From NCBI GenBank assembly GCA_008932955.1, contig WBXE01000081.1, forward strand, positions 1-10,011: DNA of 10,011 bases, given 5' to 3'. Below the pieces are notes generated by a model that searched no databases, was not told the origin of the DNA, and saw nothing but the letters and a program-made list of their open reading frames with translations. Position 1 is the first letter of the stretch; every line of letters begins with the position of its first letter. This DNA is from Verrucomicrobiota bacterium. GTDB taxonomy: Bacteria > Verrucomicrobiota > Verrucomicrobiia > Verrucomicrobiales > Akkermansiaceae. The position numbers and the translations under genes are program-made. This document shows positions 1 to 5,506 of the stretch, piece by piece.

Positions 1-54
1 GGAGCGACGACCTTACTGTCGTCGTGCGGAGCGACGACCTTACTGTCGTCGTGC
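1..54 (+). repeat. Tandem 27-bp palindromic repeat, two perfect copies (hairpin A)
   Basis: Two identical 27-bp units lie at 1-27 and 28-54. Each contains the dyad CGACGAC-cttact-GTCGTCG (7-bp stem, 6-nt loop). Because the units abut, the right arm of copy 1 can also pair with the left arm of copy 2, giving an alternative hairpin. A third copy lies inverted at 2199-2224, matching 26 of 26 bases. The first copy touches the window edge, so more units may lie upstream. No transposase is nearby. Confidence 0.9.
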
Positions 55-71
55 GGAAGGATCGACCATGA
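3..71 (+). CDS. Possible 3' end of an upstream gene, with a repeat-encoded tail
   Basis: One frame is open from the window edge to a TGA at 69-71. It reads SDDLTVVVR twice and then KDRP-stop. The same frame of the inverted copy of this repeat forms the C-terminus of queG, which ends SDDLTVVVRKKRP-stop. A + strand gene upstream of the window may therefore end here with a repeat-derived tail. Nothing of a gene body is visible, and the frame may simply be open by chance because the repeat lacks stops in it. Confidence 0.25.
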   Translation, partial: SDDLTVVVRSDDLTVVVRKDRP

Positions 72-142
72 ACCGAGCCTTCAGCATGTACTCAAGGACC
101 GCCCTTCCGCCACCACCACACGAATGTGGCGGCTCCTTAGCC
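28..142 (+). repeat. Left copy of a ~115-bp palindrome-ended element (A hairpin to B hairpin)
   Basis: The 115 bases from 28 to 142 align without gaps to the reverse complement of 2110-2224; I count about 93 identities (81 percent). The element begins with hairpin A (28-54). It ends with hairpin B at 113-132, whose arms CCACCACA and TGTGGCGG carry one mismatch and whose loop is cgaa. The roughly 60-bp middle is less conserved but still alignable. This is the architecture of a short non-autonomous element, comparable in layout to a REPIN or a MITE. It lies just upstream of the reductase gene and points inward. Confidence 0.8.
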
Positions 143-226
143 CACGCGACTCCCGGAGCCACACCCGCCCGGCAGCATGCTGATTCCGCGCTTGGAACGG
201 GTGGCATGGCATGGCAAGCTCCGGCC

Positions 227-1228
227 ATGGCAACTGTTGCAACAATTTTTGGTGGGCAGCGACTGGTCATCGAGGAAACCGGCGTGCCTGTGGAAAAACT
301 CCGGCTGCAGGCGTTCAGCCCGCCGCCGCCGGGTGCCGGCCAGGTGCTGGTTCGGATGCTCGCCGCACCCATCAATCCGGCGGATCTCAATTTCATCGAA
401 GGCACGTACGGTGTGAAGCCGCAACTGCCGGCGACCCCGGGCGTGGAAGGCTGCGGCGTGGTGGAAACCAGCGCTGCGGCGGACTACCAACCGGGCGACA
501 AGGTGATTTTCCTGCGTCGTGCCGCCACTTGGGCGACCCACACGCTGGTGCCGGCGGAGGCGTTGTTCAAGCTGCCGGCGGCGATCGACCCGCTGCAAGC
601 GGCGATGCTCAAGGTCAACCCGGCCACCGCCTGGCGCTTGTTGCATGGCTTCGGCAAGCCGGAGGCCAGCGGCTGGATCGTCCAGAATGCCGGCAACTCG
701 GCGGTCGGCCGCTGCGTGATCCAACTCGCCAAGAGCCTCGGCATCCGCACGCTGTCGCTGGTGCGTCGGCCGGAATTGATCGATGAACTCACCCGCCTCG
801 GCGGCGACGTCGTCACCTTGGATGACGAGGCCGGGCTGACCGCAGCCAAAGCGGCGCTAGGTGGCGCCACCGCGGCGCTGGCATTCAATGCGGTGGGAGG
901 CGACAGCGCGCTGCGTCTGATGAATTTGCTGCGCGAAGGCGGCACCCACATCACGTTTGGCGCGATGGCCAAGCGTCCCCTGACGGTTCCCAACGGTCTG
1001 CTAATTTTCCGCGACCTGCAACTGCGCGGGTTGTGGGTAACGCGCTGGATCGAACACGCCCCGGATGCTGAAGTGCGTGGCGTGTATGCCGACCTAGCAG
1101 CGCGGGTGACCGCTGGCAGGCTGGTGCAGCCGGTGGATTCCACTCATTCTCTCGCGGACTTCCCCGCAGCGCTCGCCCGGCTCAGCGCCGCCGACCGGGC
1201 TGGCAAGGTGTTGTTTGCCCAGATCTAA
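227..1228 (+). CDS. 2-enoyl thioester reductase, MECR/ETR-like (MDR superfamily)
   Basis: This is a zinc-free medium-chain dehydrogenase/reductase, most like the NADPH-dependent trans-2-enoyl-CoA/ACP reductases (mitochondrial MECR, yeast Etr1) that reduce the enoyl double bond in type II fatty acid synthesis. From the ATG at 227 it is 333 aa, a normal family length. Visible signatures are NPADLNFIEGTYG (residues 50-62), with the family's catalytic-type Tyr at 61; PGVEGCG (71-77); the nucleotide-binding stretch VQNAGNSAVG (152-161); RR at 180-181, placed to bind the NADPH 2'-phosphate; and FGAMAKRP plus LLIFRDLQLRGLW (244-270). The frame stays open up to 68, but that extension translates the intergenic repeat, so 227 (or ATG 206, preceded by a weak GGAA) is the likelier start. 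It is probably cotranscribed with xth, 15 nt downstream. The substrate is inferred from the family only. Confidence 0.85.
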   Translation: MATVATIFGGQRLVIEETGVPVEKLRLQAFSPPPPGAGQVLVRMLAAPINPADLNFIEGTYGVKPQLPATPGVEGCGVVETSAAADYQPGDKVIFLRRAATWATHTLVPAEALFKLPAAIDPLQAAMLKVNPATAWRLLHGFGKPEASGWIVQNAGNSAVGRCVIQLAKSLGIRTLSLVRRPELIDELTRLGGDVVTLDDEAGLTAAKAALGGATAALAFNAVGGDSALRLMNLLREGGTHITFGAMAKRPLTVPNGLLIFRDLQLRGLWVTRWIEHAPDAEVRGVYADLAARVTAGRLVQPVDSTHSLADFPAALARLSAADRAGKVLFAQI

Positions 1229-1243
1229 TAAACGAAAAAAGCG

Positions 1244-2002
1244 ATGAAATTGTTATCCTGGAATGTGAACGGCCTGCGGGCGGTGTTAGGCAAAGGCTTT
1301 GGTGAGTTCGTGACGGCTGAGCAGCCGGACATCCTGTGCTTGCAGGAAACCAAGGCGCGGGCGGAGCAGGTGCCGCTGCCATTGGAGTTGGGCGGCTATC
1401 ATGGGTATTGGAATTCCGCCACCAAGCCGGGTTACTCGGGGGTGGCGGTGTTCAGCCGCGAAAAACCCTTGAAGGTGACCTTGGGCATGGGCATCGACGA
1501 GCACGACACCGAAGGCCGGGTGCTGACCTTGGAATATCCGGAGTTTTATCTGGTGAATGTTTACACGCCCAACGCCCAGGACGGCTTGCGGCGCCTGCCC
1601 TACCGACTCACCTGGGATGAGGCATTCCGCCTGCACCTGGAAAATCTGGCCACGGGCAAGCCGGTGGTATTTTGCGGCGACCTCAACGTCGCCCACCAGG
1701 AAATCGACATCGCCCGCCCCCGCGAAAACCGTTTTAGCCCGGGATTTTCCGACGAGGAACGCGCCAGCTTTTCCAGTTTGCTAGCGGCCGGGTTTGTGGA
1801 CACCTTCCGGCATTTCAATCCAGACCTAGCGGATGCTTACTCGTGGTGGTCGTATCGGGCCGGGGCGCGGCCGCGCAACATCGGTTGGCGCATCGATTAC
1901 TTCGGGGTCTCCACGCCGTTCATCGGGCGGGTGGTTTCCGCCGCCATTCTCCCGCATGTCCACGGCTCCGACCATTGCCCGGTGGAAATTGTCTTGAGCT
2001 AG
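1244..2002 (+). CDS. xth: Exodeoxyribonuclease III / AP endonuclease
   Basis: This 252-aa protein of the EEP superfamily is an Mg-dependent apurinic/apyrimidinic endonuclease with 3'-5' exonuclease activity, acting in cytoplasmic base-excision repair. All catalytic motifs are present: WNVNGLRA (6-13, Asn7), LQETK (33-37, metal-binding Glu35), NVYTPN (105-110, Tyr107), GDLNVAH (145-151, Asp146 and Asn148), WRIDYF (215-220, Asp218) and GSDHCPV (241-247, Asp243 and His244). Length and motif spacing fit ExoA/XthA enzymes; no domain is missing. The ATG at 1244 sits behind an A-rich stretch without a clear ribosome site, 15 nt after the reductase stop. The functional link to the reductase is not obvious. 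The pair is bracketed by inverted repeats. Confidence 0.96.
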   Translation: MKLLSWNVNGLRAVLGKGFGEFVTAEQPDILCLQETKARAEQVPLPLELGGYHGYWNSATKPGYSGVAVFSREKPLKVTLGMGIDEHDTEGRVLTLEYPEFYLVNVYTPNAQDGLRRLPYRLTWDEAFRLHLENLATGKPVVFCGDLNVAHQEIDIARPRENRFSPGFSDEERASFSSLLAAGFVDTFRHFNPDLADAYSWWSYRAGARPRNIGWRIDYFGVSTPFIGRVVSAAILPHVHGSDHCPVEIVLS

Positions 2003-2003
2003 C

Positions 2004-2016
2004 GAGGCTAAGCCTC
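2004..2016 (+). terminator. Small hairpin just after xth (weak terminator candidate)
   Basis: GAGGC-taa-GCCTC begins two bases after the xth stop codon (5-bp stem, 3-nt loop). No T tract follows, so intrinsic termination is doubtful. It may instead protect the mRNA 3' end. Confidence 0.25.
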
Positions 2017-2048
2017 AGGCCCAAGACGCCAAGCTTGAAGATAGCTCG

Positions 2049-2141
2049 GCTAAGGAGCCACCACATTCCTGTGGTGGTAGCTAAGGAACCACCACATTCC
2101 TGTGGTGGTAGCTAGGGAGCCACCACATTCCTGTGGTGGTA
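2049..2141 (+). repeat. Three tandem 31-bp palindromic units (hairpin B)
   Basis: Units lie at 2049-2079, 2080-2110 and 2111-2141 and differ at only one or two positions. Each holds CCACCACA-ttcc-TGTGGTGG, a perfect 8-bp stem with a 4-nt loop. The GCTA/TAGC ends of each unit can pair outside that stem. The units abut without spacers, so this is not a CRISPR array. A diverged copy lies inverted near 109-141. The third unit is the inner end of the right-hand 115-bp element; the other two look like local tandem expansion. Confidence 0.92.
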
Positions 2142-2224
2142 GCGGAAAAGTGGCCCATGAGCAAGTCCCTAAGACTCGCTTCATGGGCGTTTCTTCCTCA
2201 CGACGACAGTAAGGTCGTCGCTCC
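2110..2224 (-). repeat. Right copy of the ~115-bp palindrome-ended element, inverted
   Basis: Read on the - strand from 2224, this begins with hairpin A (2224-2199), identical for 26 bases to the left copy. It continues through an alignable middle and ends with the third B unit. It is in inverted orientation relative to 28-142, so the two copies face each other across the reductase-xth pair. Its A end lies inside the queG reading frame and encodes the last residues before the stop (2183-2181). Confidence 0.8.
2154..2187 (-). terminator. Long imperfect hairpin between convergent xth and queG
   Basis: CCCATGA (2154-2160) pairs with TCATGGG (2181-2187). The stem can continue inward through GC/GC and AGTC/GACT, with one mismatch and one bulged T, around a CCTAA loop. 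The hairpin spans the queG stop codon. On the - strand it is followed by CCACTTTTCC, a short T run, so it could help end the aroK-queG transcript. The corresponding part of the left repeat copy does not keep this stem, which argues against a conserved function of the element itself. Confidence 0.4.
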
Positions 2225-3278
2225 CTAAGTCCGCAGCCGGGCCAAGTGAGTCGCAACTCATGTCGCGGCCGTGAATTTGCTCCAGCGCCCAGGCGGCGTG
2301 TTCGGCGATGAGCGGATCCGGGTCCAGCGCGGCAAGCCGCAAGGCCGGCACATCCTCGCTGCTACCCATATTGCCCAGCGCCACGCACACGTTGCGCAAA
2401 AACCGCGGACGCTTGAGCCGCGCGATCGGCGAACCGGCGAAAAGTTGCCGGAAGCCAGCAGCATCCAAGGCCAGAAAATCGCGCAACTGGTGGTCAAAAA
2501 TGGCGGCGCGCGCGTGGAATGTTAGGTCGGCGCTTACTTGAGCGAAGCGGTTCCACGGGCAGGCGTCGAGGCAATCGTCGCAGCCGTAGATGCGCCCGCC
2601 CATGGCGCGGCGAAATTCTTCGGGAATGGCCCCCTTGTGCTCGATGCTCAGATAGGCGAGGCAGCGGCGGGCATCCACATGATGGGGCGAGGTGATCGCT
2701 TGGGTCGGGCAGGCGGTGATGCAGCGGGTGCAATTGCCACAGTGATCGGCGAGGGGCGGGTCGGCCGGCAACTCGAGAGTGGTCAATATTTCAGCTAGAA
2801 AGAACCAGGTACCCAGCCGGCGGTGAATTTGCAGGGTGGATTTGCCATTCCAGCCGAGGCCCGCAGCACTGGCGAAATCGCGCTCAAGCACCGGCCCGGT
2901 GTCCACATAACCCCGCTGCACCCCGCCGCGCGCCTGCAGCGCCACATCAAACTCAGCCAGCTTTTGTTCGATTACATGATGGTAATCGTTGTTCCAAGCA
3001 TAGCGGGCGATGCGGTAGCCGCCGGTGGCACCAGCCGGAAACGGGCTACTACCCGGATAGTAATTCAAGGCGAGGCAGATGATCGAGCGGCAGCCTGGCA
3101 GCACTTCGCGCGGATCGCAGCGGCGCTCCGGGTCGCGGGCCATCCAGGCCATATCGCCGTGACTGCCATCGGCGAGCCACTGCTGAAAGGTATCGGCGTG
3201 GGCGGCGCGGGCGGCGCGGGCGATGCGGCAGTCGTCGAAGCCGAGGTCTGCGGCGAGGGCTTTCAGGGCTTCCGGCAT
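2181..3278 (-). CDS. queG: Epoxyqueuosine reductase QueG
   Basis: This cobalamin-dependent, two-[4Fe-4S] enzyme reduces epoxyqueuosine to queuosine in the tRNA wobble position, the last step of queuosine synthesis, in the cytoplasm. The 365-aa protein has the N-terminal DUF1730-type domain. It has VDTGPVLER (125-133), with Asp126 at the position of the known catalytic Asp. The ferredoxin-like Cys set is complete: C180, C183, C186 and C190, then C206, C233, C236 and C240. A HEAT-like tail follows from about 290 (FLRNVCVALGN). After residue 340 the tail is unusual: residues 352-361 (SDDLTVVVR core) are encoded by an intergenic repeat and lead to RKKRP-stop, so the native end was probably replaced. 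The start at 3278 overlaps aroK by 16 nt, which suggests translational coupling. Confidence 0.95.
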   Translation of the reverse strand: MPEALKALAADLGFDDCRIARAARAAHADTFQQWLADGSHGDMAWMARDPERRCDPREVLPGCRSIICLALNYYPGSSPFPAGATGGYRIARYAWNNDYHHVIEQKLAEFDVALQARGGVQRGYVDTGPVLERDFASAAGLGWNGKSTLQIHRRLGTWFFLAEILTTLELPADPPLADHCGNCTRCITACPTQAITSPHHVDARRCLAYLSIEHKGAIPEEFRRAMGGRIYGCDDCLDACPWNRFAQVSADLTFHARAAIFDHQLRDFLALDAAGFRQLFAGSPIARLKRPRFLRNVCVALGNMGSSEDVPALRLAALDPDPLIAEHAAWALEQIHGRDMSCDSLGPAADLGSDDLTVVVRKKRP

Positions 3279-3835
3279 GGGGATGAGTGGTGGCCGGTGA
3301 AGAAATAGCGGGCGCTTTCAAGGATACCGGTGGCTATTTCGCGGCTGCTCAGCCCGGCGGTATCGACGCTGAGATGGGCACATTGGCGATACCATGGTTC
3401 GCGTTGAGTGAGCAACTGGCTGATCCGCGTGAGTGGATCTTCAGCGTGAAGCAAGGGCCGCTCGTGGCTGTTGCGGGTGCGATTGAAAATCACCTCCGGC
3501 GGCGCACACAACCACACGACGTAGCCAATATGCTCCAAGACGGCGCGGTTTTCCGGCCGGATGACCACCCCGCCGCCGGTGGCGATGATTTGCGCGGGTT
3601 GCTCCGCCGCCGCCAACTCGCCCAGCAAGCCGCTTTCCATGTCGCGAAACACCCTCTCGCCATCCTCCTCGAAAATCCGGGCAATCGGCTTGCCGGCTCG
3701 CTGCTCGATGATGGCGTCCATATCGACCAGTGGATAGCCCAGCAAGCGGCGCAGTTCGCGGCTGATGGTGGATTTCCCGCAACCCATGAATCCGATGAGG
3801 ACGATATTGTTGGGGATAGGTGCGGGCTGCTGCAT
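3263..3835 (-). CDS. aroK: Shikimate kinase
   Basis: This 190-aa P-loop kinase phosphorylates shikimate at the 3-OH with ATP, the fifth step of the chorismate pathway, in the cytoplasm. Visible signatures are the Walker A loop GFMGCGKST (15-23); the metal- and shikimate-binding VDMD (Asp38, Asp40); GERVFRDME with Arg64; GGG (87-89) in the shikimate pocket; and the lid Arg126 in ERPLL. Length is typical, with a slightly extended C-terminus (RKP end) that overlaps the queG start. aroK is the first gene of the - strand pair and divergent from the secretion operon. AroK and QueG share no pathway, so the pairing looks like a housekeeping operon. No clear ribosome site is visible before the ATG. 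Confidence 0.95.
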   Translation of the reverse strand: MQQPAPIPNNIVLIGFMGCGKSTISRELRRLLGYPLVDMDAIIEQRAGKPIARIFEEDGERVFRDMESGLLGELAAAEQPAQIIATGGGVVIRPENRAVLEHIGYVVWLCAPPEVIFNRTRNSHERPLLHAEDPLTRISQLLTQREPWYRQCAHLSVDTAGLSSREIATGILESARYFFTGHHSSPCRKP

Positions 3836-3867
3836 GGCGCGAGCATAACCCTAGAAAGCCAAATGGA

Positions 3868-3897
3868 AACCACGGATGACACGGATTTTTCATGGAT
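3868..3897 (+). repeat. Dispersed ACACGGATT-type periodic repeat
   Basis: AACCACGGATGACACGGATT (3868-3887) is followed by a degenerate third unit, CATGGATT. The same motif with one difference recurs in inverted orientation at 9825-9844, and a G-to-A variant lies at 9715-9733. I know similar CCACGGATTACACGGATT strings as intergenic repeats in several bacterial phyla, including Verrucomicrobiota. Their function is unknown to me. Confidence 0.7.
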
Positions 3898-3900
3898 TAA

Positions 3901-3921
3901 AAGCTGGGCCGACCCCAGCTT
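3901..3921 (-). terminator. Perfect 8-bp hairpin, terminator-like on the - strand
   Basis: AAGCTGGG (3901-3908) and CCCAGCTT (3914-3921) form a perfect stem with a 5-nt loop. On the - strand the stem runs into TTTTAATCC, so it resembles an intrinsic terminator reading toward aroK. No - strand gene lies upstream of it. It may instead insulate aroK from antisense readthrough, or be part of the adjacent repeat. Confidence 0.4.
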
Positions 3922-4096
3922 CAGAACTCCCTCTTCAAGCTCAAAACCGCCACGCGGCGAGCTCGTCCAACTCCCCACAATCCCGGATGGCCGACACCTC
4001 TGACGCTACAAAACAAAAAAATTGCCGACAACTTTGGAGTCGCCCGGTGTTCATTTCCGTGCCAGGCTCACCCCGCACCCAGCCTTCATCACCTCC

Positions 4097-4540
4097 ATGA
4101 GACTCCCCCTTCCACGCCGCAAGACCCGCCGCAACGCCGGTTTCACCCTTCTTGAAATGGTCATCGTCCTTGGCATCATCGCGATGCTTTTGGGCGGGGC
4201 CATCTACTCGAGTCTCGGTATTTTGGGCTCCTCCAAAATGGGCCGGGCTGACTCGGACTTTCAAACGATCAGCTCGAATTTAATGCAGTACAAAACCGCC
4301 AATGGGTTTTATCCGACGACCCAGCAGGGACTTCGATCCCTTGTGGAGAGGCCTTCAACCAACCCGGTGCCATCACGCTGGTCGGCCATCATGAAGAAGG
4401 TGCCGCTTGATCCATGGGACAACGAATACCTCTACCGCTTCCCCGGCCGGCGCAATGCCACGGAACCCGAAATCATCAGCAAAGGGCCCGACGGCATGGA
4501 AAACACCGCAGATGACCTCAGCAGTCAAGACACGAAGTAG
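4097..4540 (+). CDS. gspG: T2SS major pseudopilin GspG
   Basis: GspG is the major subunit of the periplasmic pseudopilus, made as a prepilin and cleaved and N-methylated by the prepilin peptidase. From ATG 4097 the protein is 147 aa. A basic 15-residue leader ends in NAG, followed by FTLLEMVIVL (16-25) with Glu20 at +5 of the mature chain, then a hydrophobic helix to about residue 45. The C-terminal part shows FYPTTQQGLRSL (71-82), the hallmark PLDPWDNEY (103-111), and an acidic loop SKGPDG..NTADD (128-140) at the place of the family's calcium site. An upstream in-frame TTG (4022) would add 25 residues before the leader and is unlikely. First gene of the operon; it overlaps gspH by 29 nt. Confidence 0.93.
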   Translation: MRLPLPRRKTRRNAGFTLLEMVIVLGIIAMLLGGAIYSSLGILGSSKMGRADSDFQTISSNLMQYKTANGFYPTTQQGLRSLVERPSTNPVPSRWSAIMKKVPLDPWDNEYLYRFPGRRNATEPEIISKGPDGMENTADDLSSQDTK

Positions 4541-5090
4541 ATCCCCGCAGGGCTTTACCCTGATTGAGATCGTCATGGTTCTCGCGATTGCGGCGGTGCT
4601 GCTTGGGGGCGCGGTGACGATCATGGTTTTTGCCACCGACGAACGCGATCTGCGCAAGGCATCCGGGCAGGTCGAGTTATTGGCTAAGCGGGCCCGCACC
4701 ATCTCGATTCTCCAGCAAATCCCTTACGCCCTAGAGTTCCGACCGGGGGGGGTGCGCCTGTTGCCCTTCGCCGAGGCCGGCCAGGATGATAAAAAAACCC
4801 TCGGCGGTCACTCCATCGGCGGCGAGCGCGTCATCATCCCCAGTGCCGGTGCCGCCAGCCCGGTGCATGATCAACTCAGCTTCGACGCGAAAATGGCCAG
4901 TTTCGTGCGCCGCTGGAATACTGTGGAATGGCTCCCCATGAGTGATCACTTCCCCCACATCTGGCGCTTCGATCCCGACGGCCTGTGCGAACCGGTCAGC
5001 GTCCGCCTCACCATTGGCAGCAACTACATCGAGGACACCTATCATCCGCTCACCGCCAGCATTTGCGACACCGCCATGGAAGTCAAATGA
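4512..5090 (+). CDS. gspH: T2SS minor pseudopilin GspH-like
   Basis: The 192-aa protein has a 14-residue basic leader ending SPQG and then FTLIEIVMVLAI, with Glu19 at +5 and a hydrophobic helix (about 15-40). This is the class III signal of pseudopilins. The globular part is not strongly diagnostic by eye. Assignment to GspH rests on its position between G and I, its size, and the segment RKASGQVELLAKRART, which resembles the post-helix region of GspH. The ATG at 4512 is the only start that gives a normal leader; earlier in-frame starts lie far inside gspG. GspH sits near the pseudopilus tip. Its stop overlaps the gspI start (ATGA). Confidence 0.8.
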   Translation: MTSAVKTRSRSPQGFTLIEIVMVLAIAAVLLGGAVTIMVFATDERDLRKASGQVELLAKRARTISILQQIPYALEFRPGGVRLLPFAEAGQDDKKTLGGHSIGGERVIIPSAGAASPVHDQLSFDAKMASFVRRWNTVEWLPMSDHFPHIWRFDPDGLCEPVSVRLTIGSNYIEDTYHPLTASICDTAMEVK

Positions 5091-5506
5091 TCCTCCCGCT
5101 CCATTCCGGCCGCAAGGGCCAGCGCGGCTTCCTCTTGCTAGAGGTGGTCTTGGCGCTGGCCGTGTTCAGTGCCGCCGCCACCGGCTTTGCCGTCGCCATG
5201 AATGCGATGGCCAAAGCCGCCTTGTTTGCACAAAGCGAATTGCGCATCACCCGGGTGCTGGACAGCGCGCTGGACGAGGCCCTCTCGCAGCCAGTGCTCG
5301 AAGAGGGCAGCACCAGCAACCCAGTTGGCAAAAGCGGCATTGAGATGACCACCGCCATCACCCTCCTCAACAGCCTTGAAAGCCAAGACGGGGTGCAACT
5401 GCAGGAAATGTACCTCATCACCGTGACCGCCCGCTGGTACGAATCCGGCGCTTGGCAAGAACGCGCCGCAGAAACCTGGCGCTACGGCCGCATGTACCAG
5501 CCATGA
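5087..5506 (+). CDS. gspI: T2SS minor pseudopilin GspI-like
   Basis: This 139-aa prepilin-like protein starts in the ATGA overlap with gspH. Its 14-residue leader ends GQRG and is followed by FLLLEVVLALAVFS, with Glu19 at +5. The LEVxxALAVF core is characteristic of GspI, which nucleates the I-J-K tip complex in the periplasm. The rest is short, as expected, and ends in a strand-rich segment (YLITVTARWYE near 107-117). The frame extends upstream to 4985, but that part is inside gspH and has no leader. Its stop overlaps the gspJ start, again as ATGA. Confidence 0.85.
   Translation: MILPLHSGRKGQRGFLLLEVVLALAVFSAAATGFAVAMNAMAKAALFAQSELRITRVLDSALDEALSQPVLEEGSTSNPVGKSGIEMTTAITLLNSLESQDGVQLQEMYLITVTARWYESGAWQERAAETWRYGRMYQP

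Larger units (their letters stand above)
3836..4096. other. Divergent intergenic region between aroK and the T2SS operon
   Basis: These 261 bases must hold the promoters for both aroK (-) and gspG (+), but I see no convincing -35/-10 pair. The region contains an ACACGGATT-type repeat (3868-3897), a strong hairpin (3901-3921), and the 12-mer TGGCCGACACCT (3988-3999) that recurs at 9756-9767 in the MITE-like element. A frame open from TTG 4022 into gspG is treated as non-coding. Confidence 0.6.

Noticed and set aside
2049..2141. Short regularly spaced repeats resembling a CRISPR array
   Set aside because: The 31-bp units abut with no unique spacers, only three are present, each is a full palindrome, and no cas gene is near.
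2050..2256. Small - strand frame rich in Cys, Gly, His and Trp
   Set aside because: It is made almost wholly of the palindromic B units and overlaps the queG end; no ribosome site or homology is visible.
3287..4003. Open frame of 238 codons on the + strand
   Set aside because: It lies antisense to aroK, whose motifs are complete, and runs on through the intergenic repeat.
4022..4060. Possible sigma-70 promoter (TTGCCG) before gspG
   Set aside because: No acceptable -10 box lies at the right distance, so I did not list it.
4022..4096. Upstream TTG start for gspG giving 25 extra residues
   Set aside because: A prepilin leader should be short and basic just before the cleavage Gly; ATG 4097 gives exactly that.
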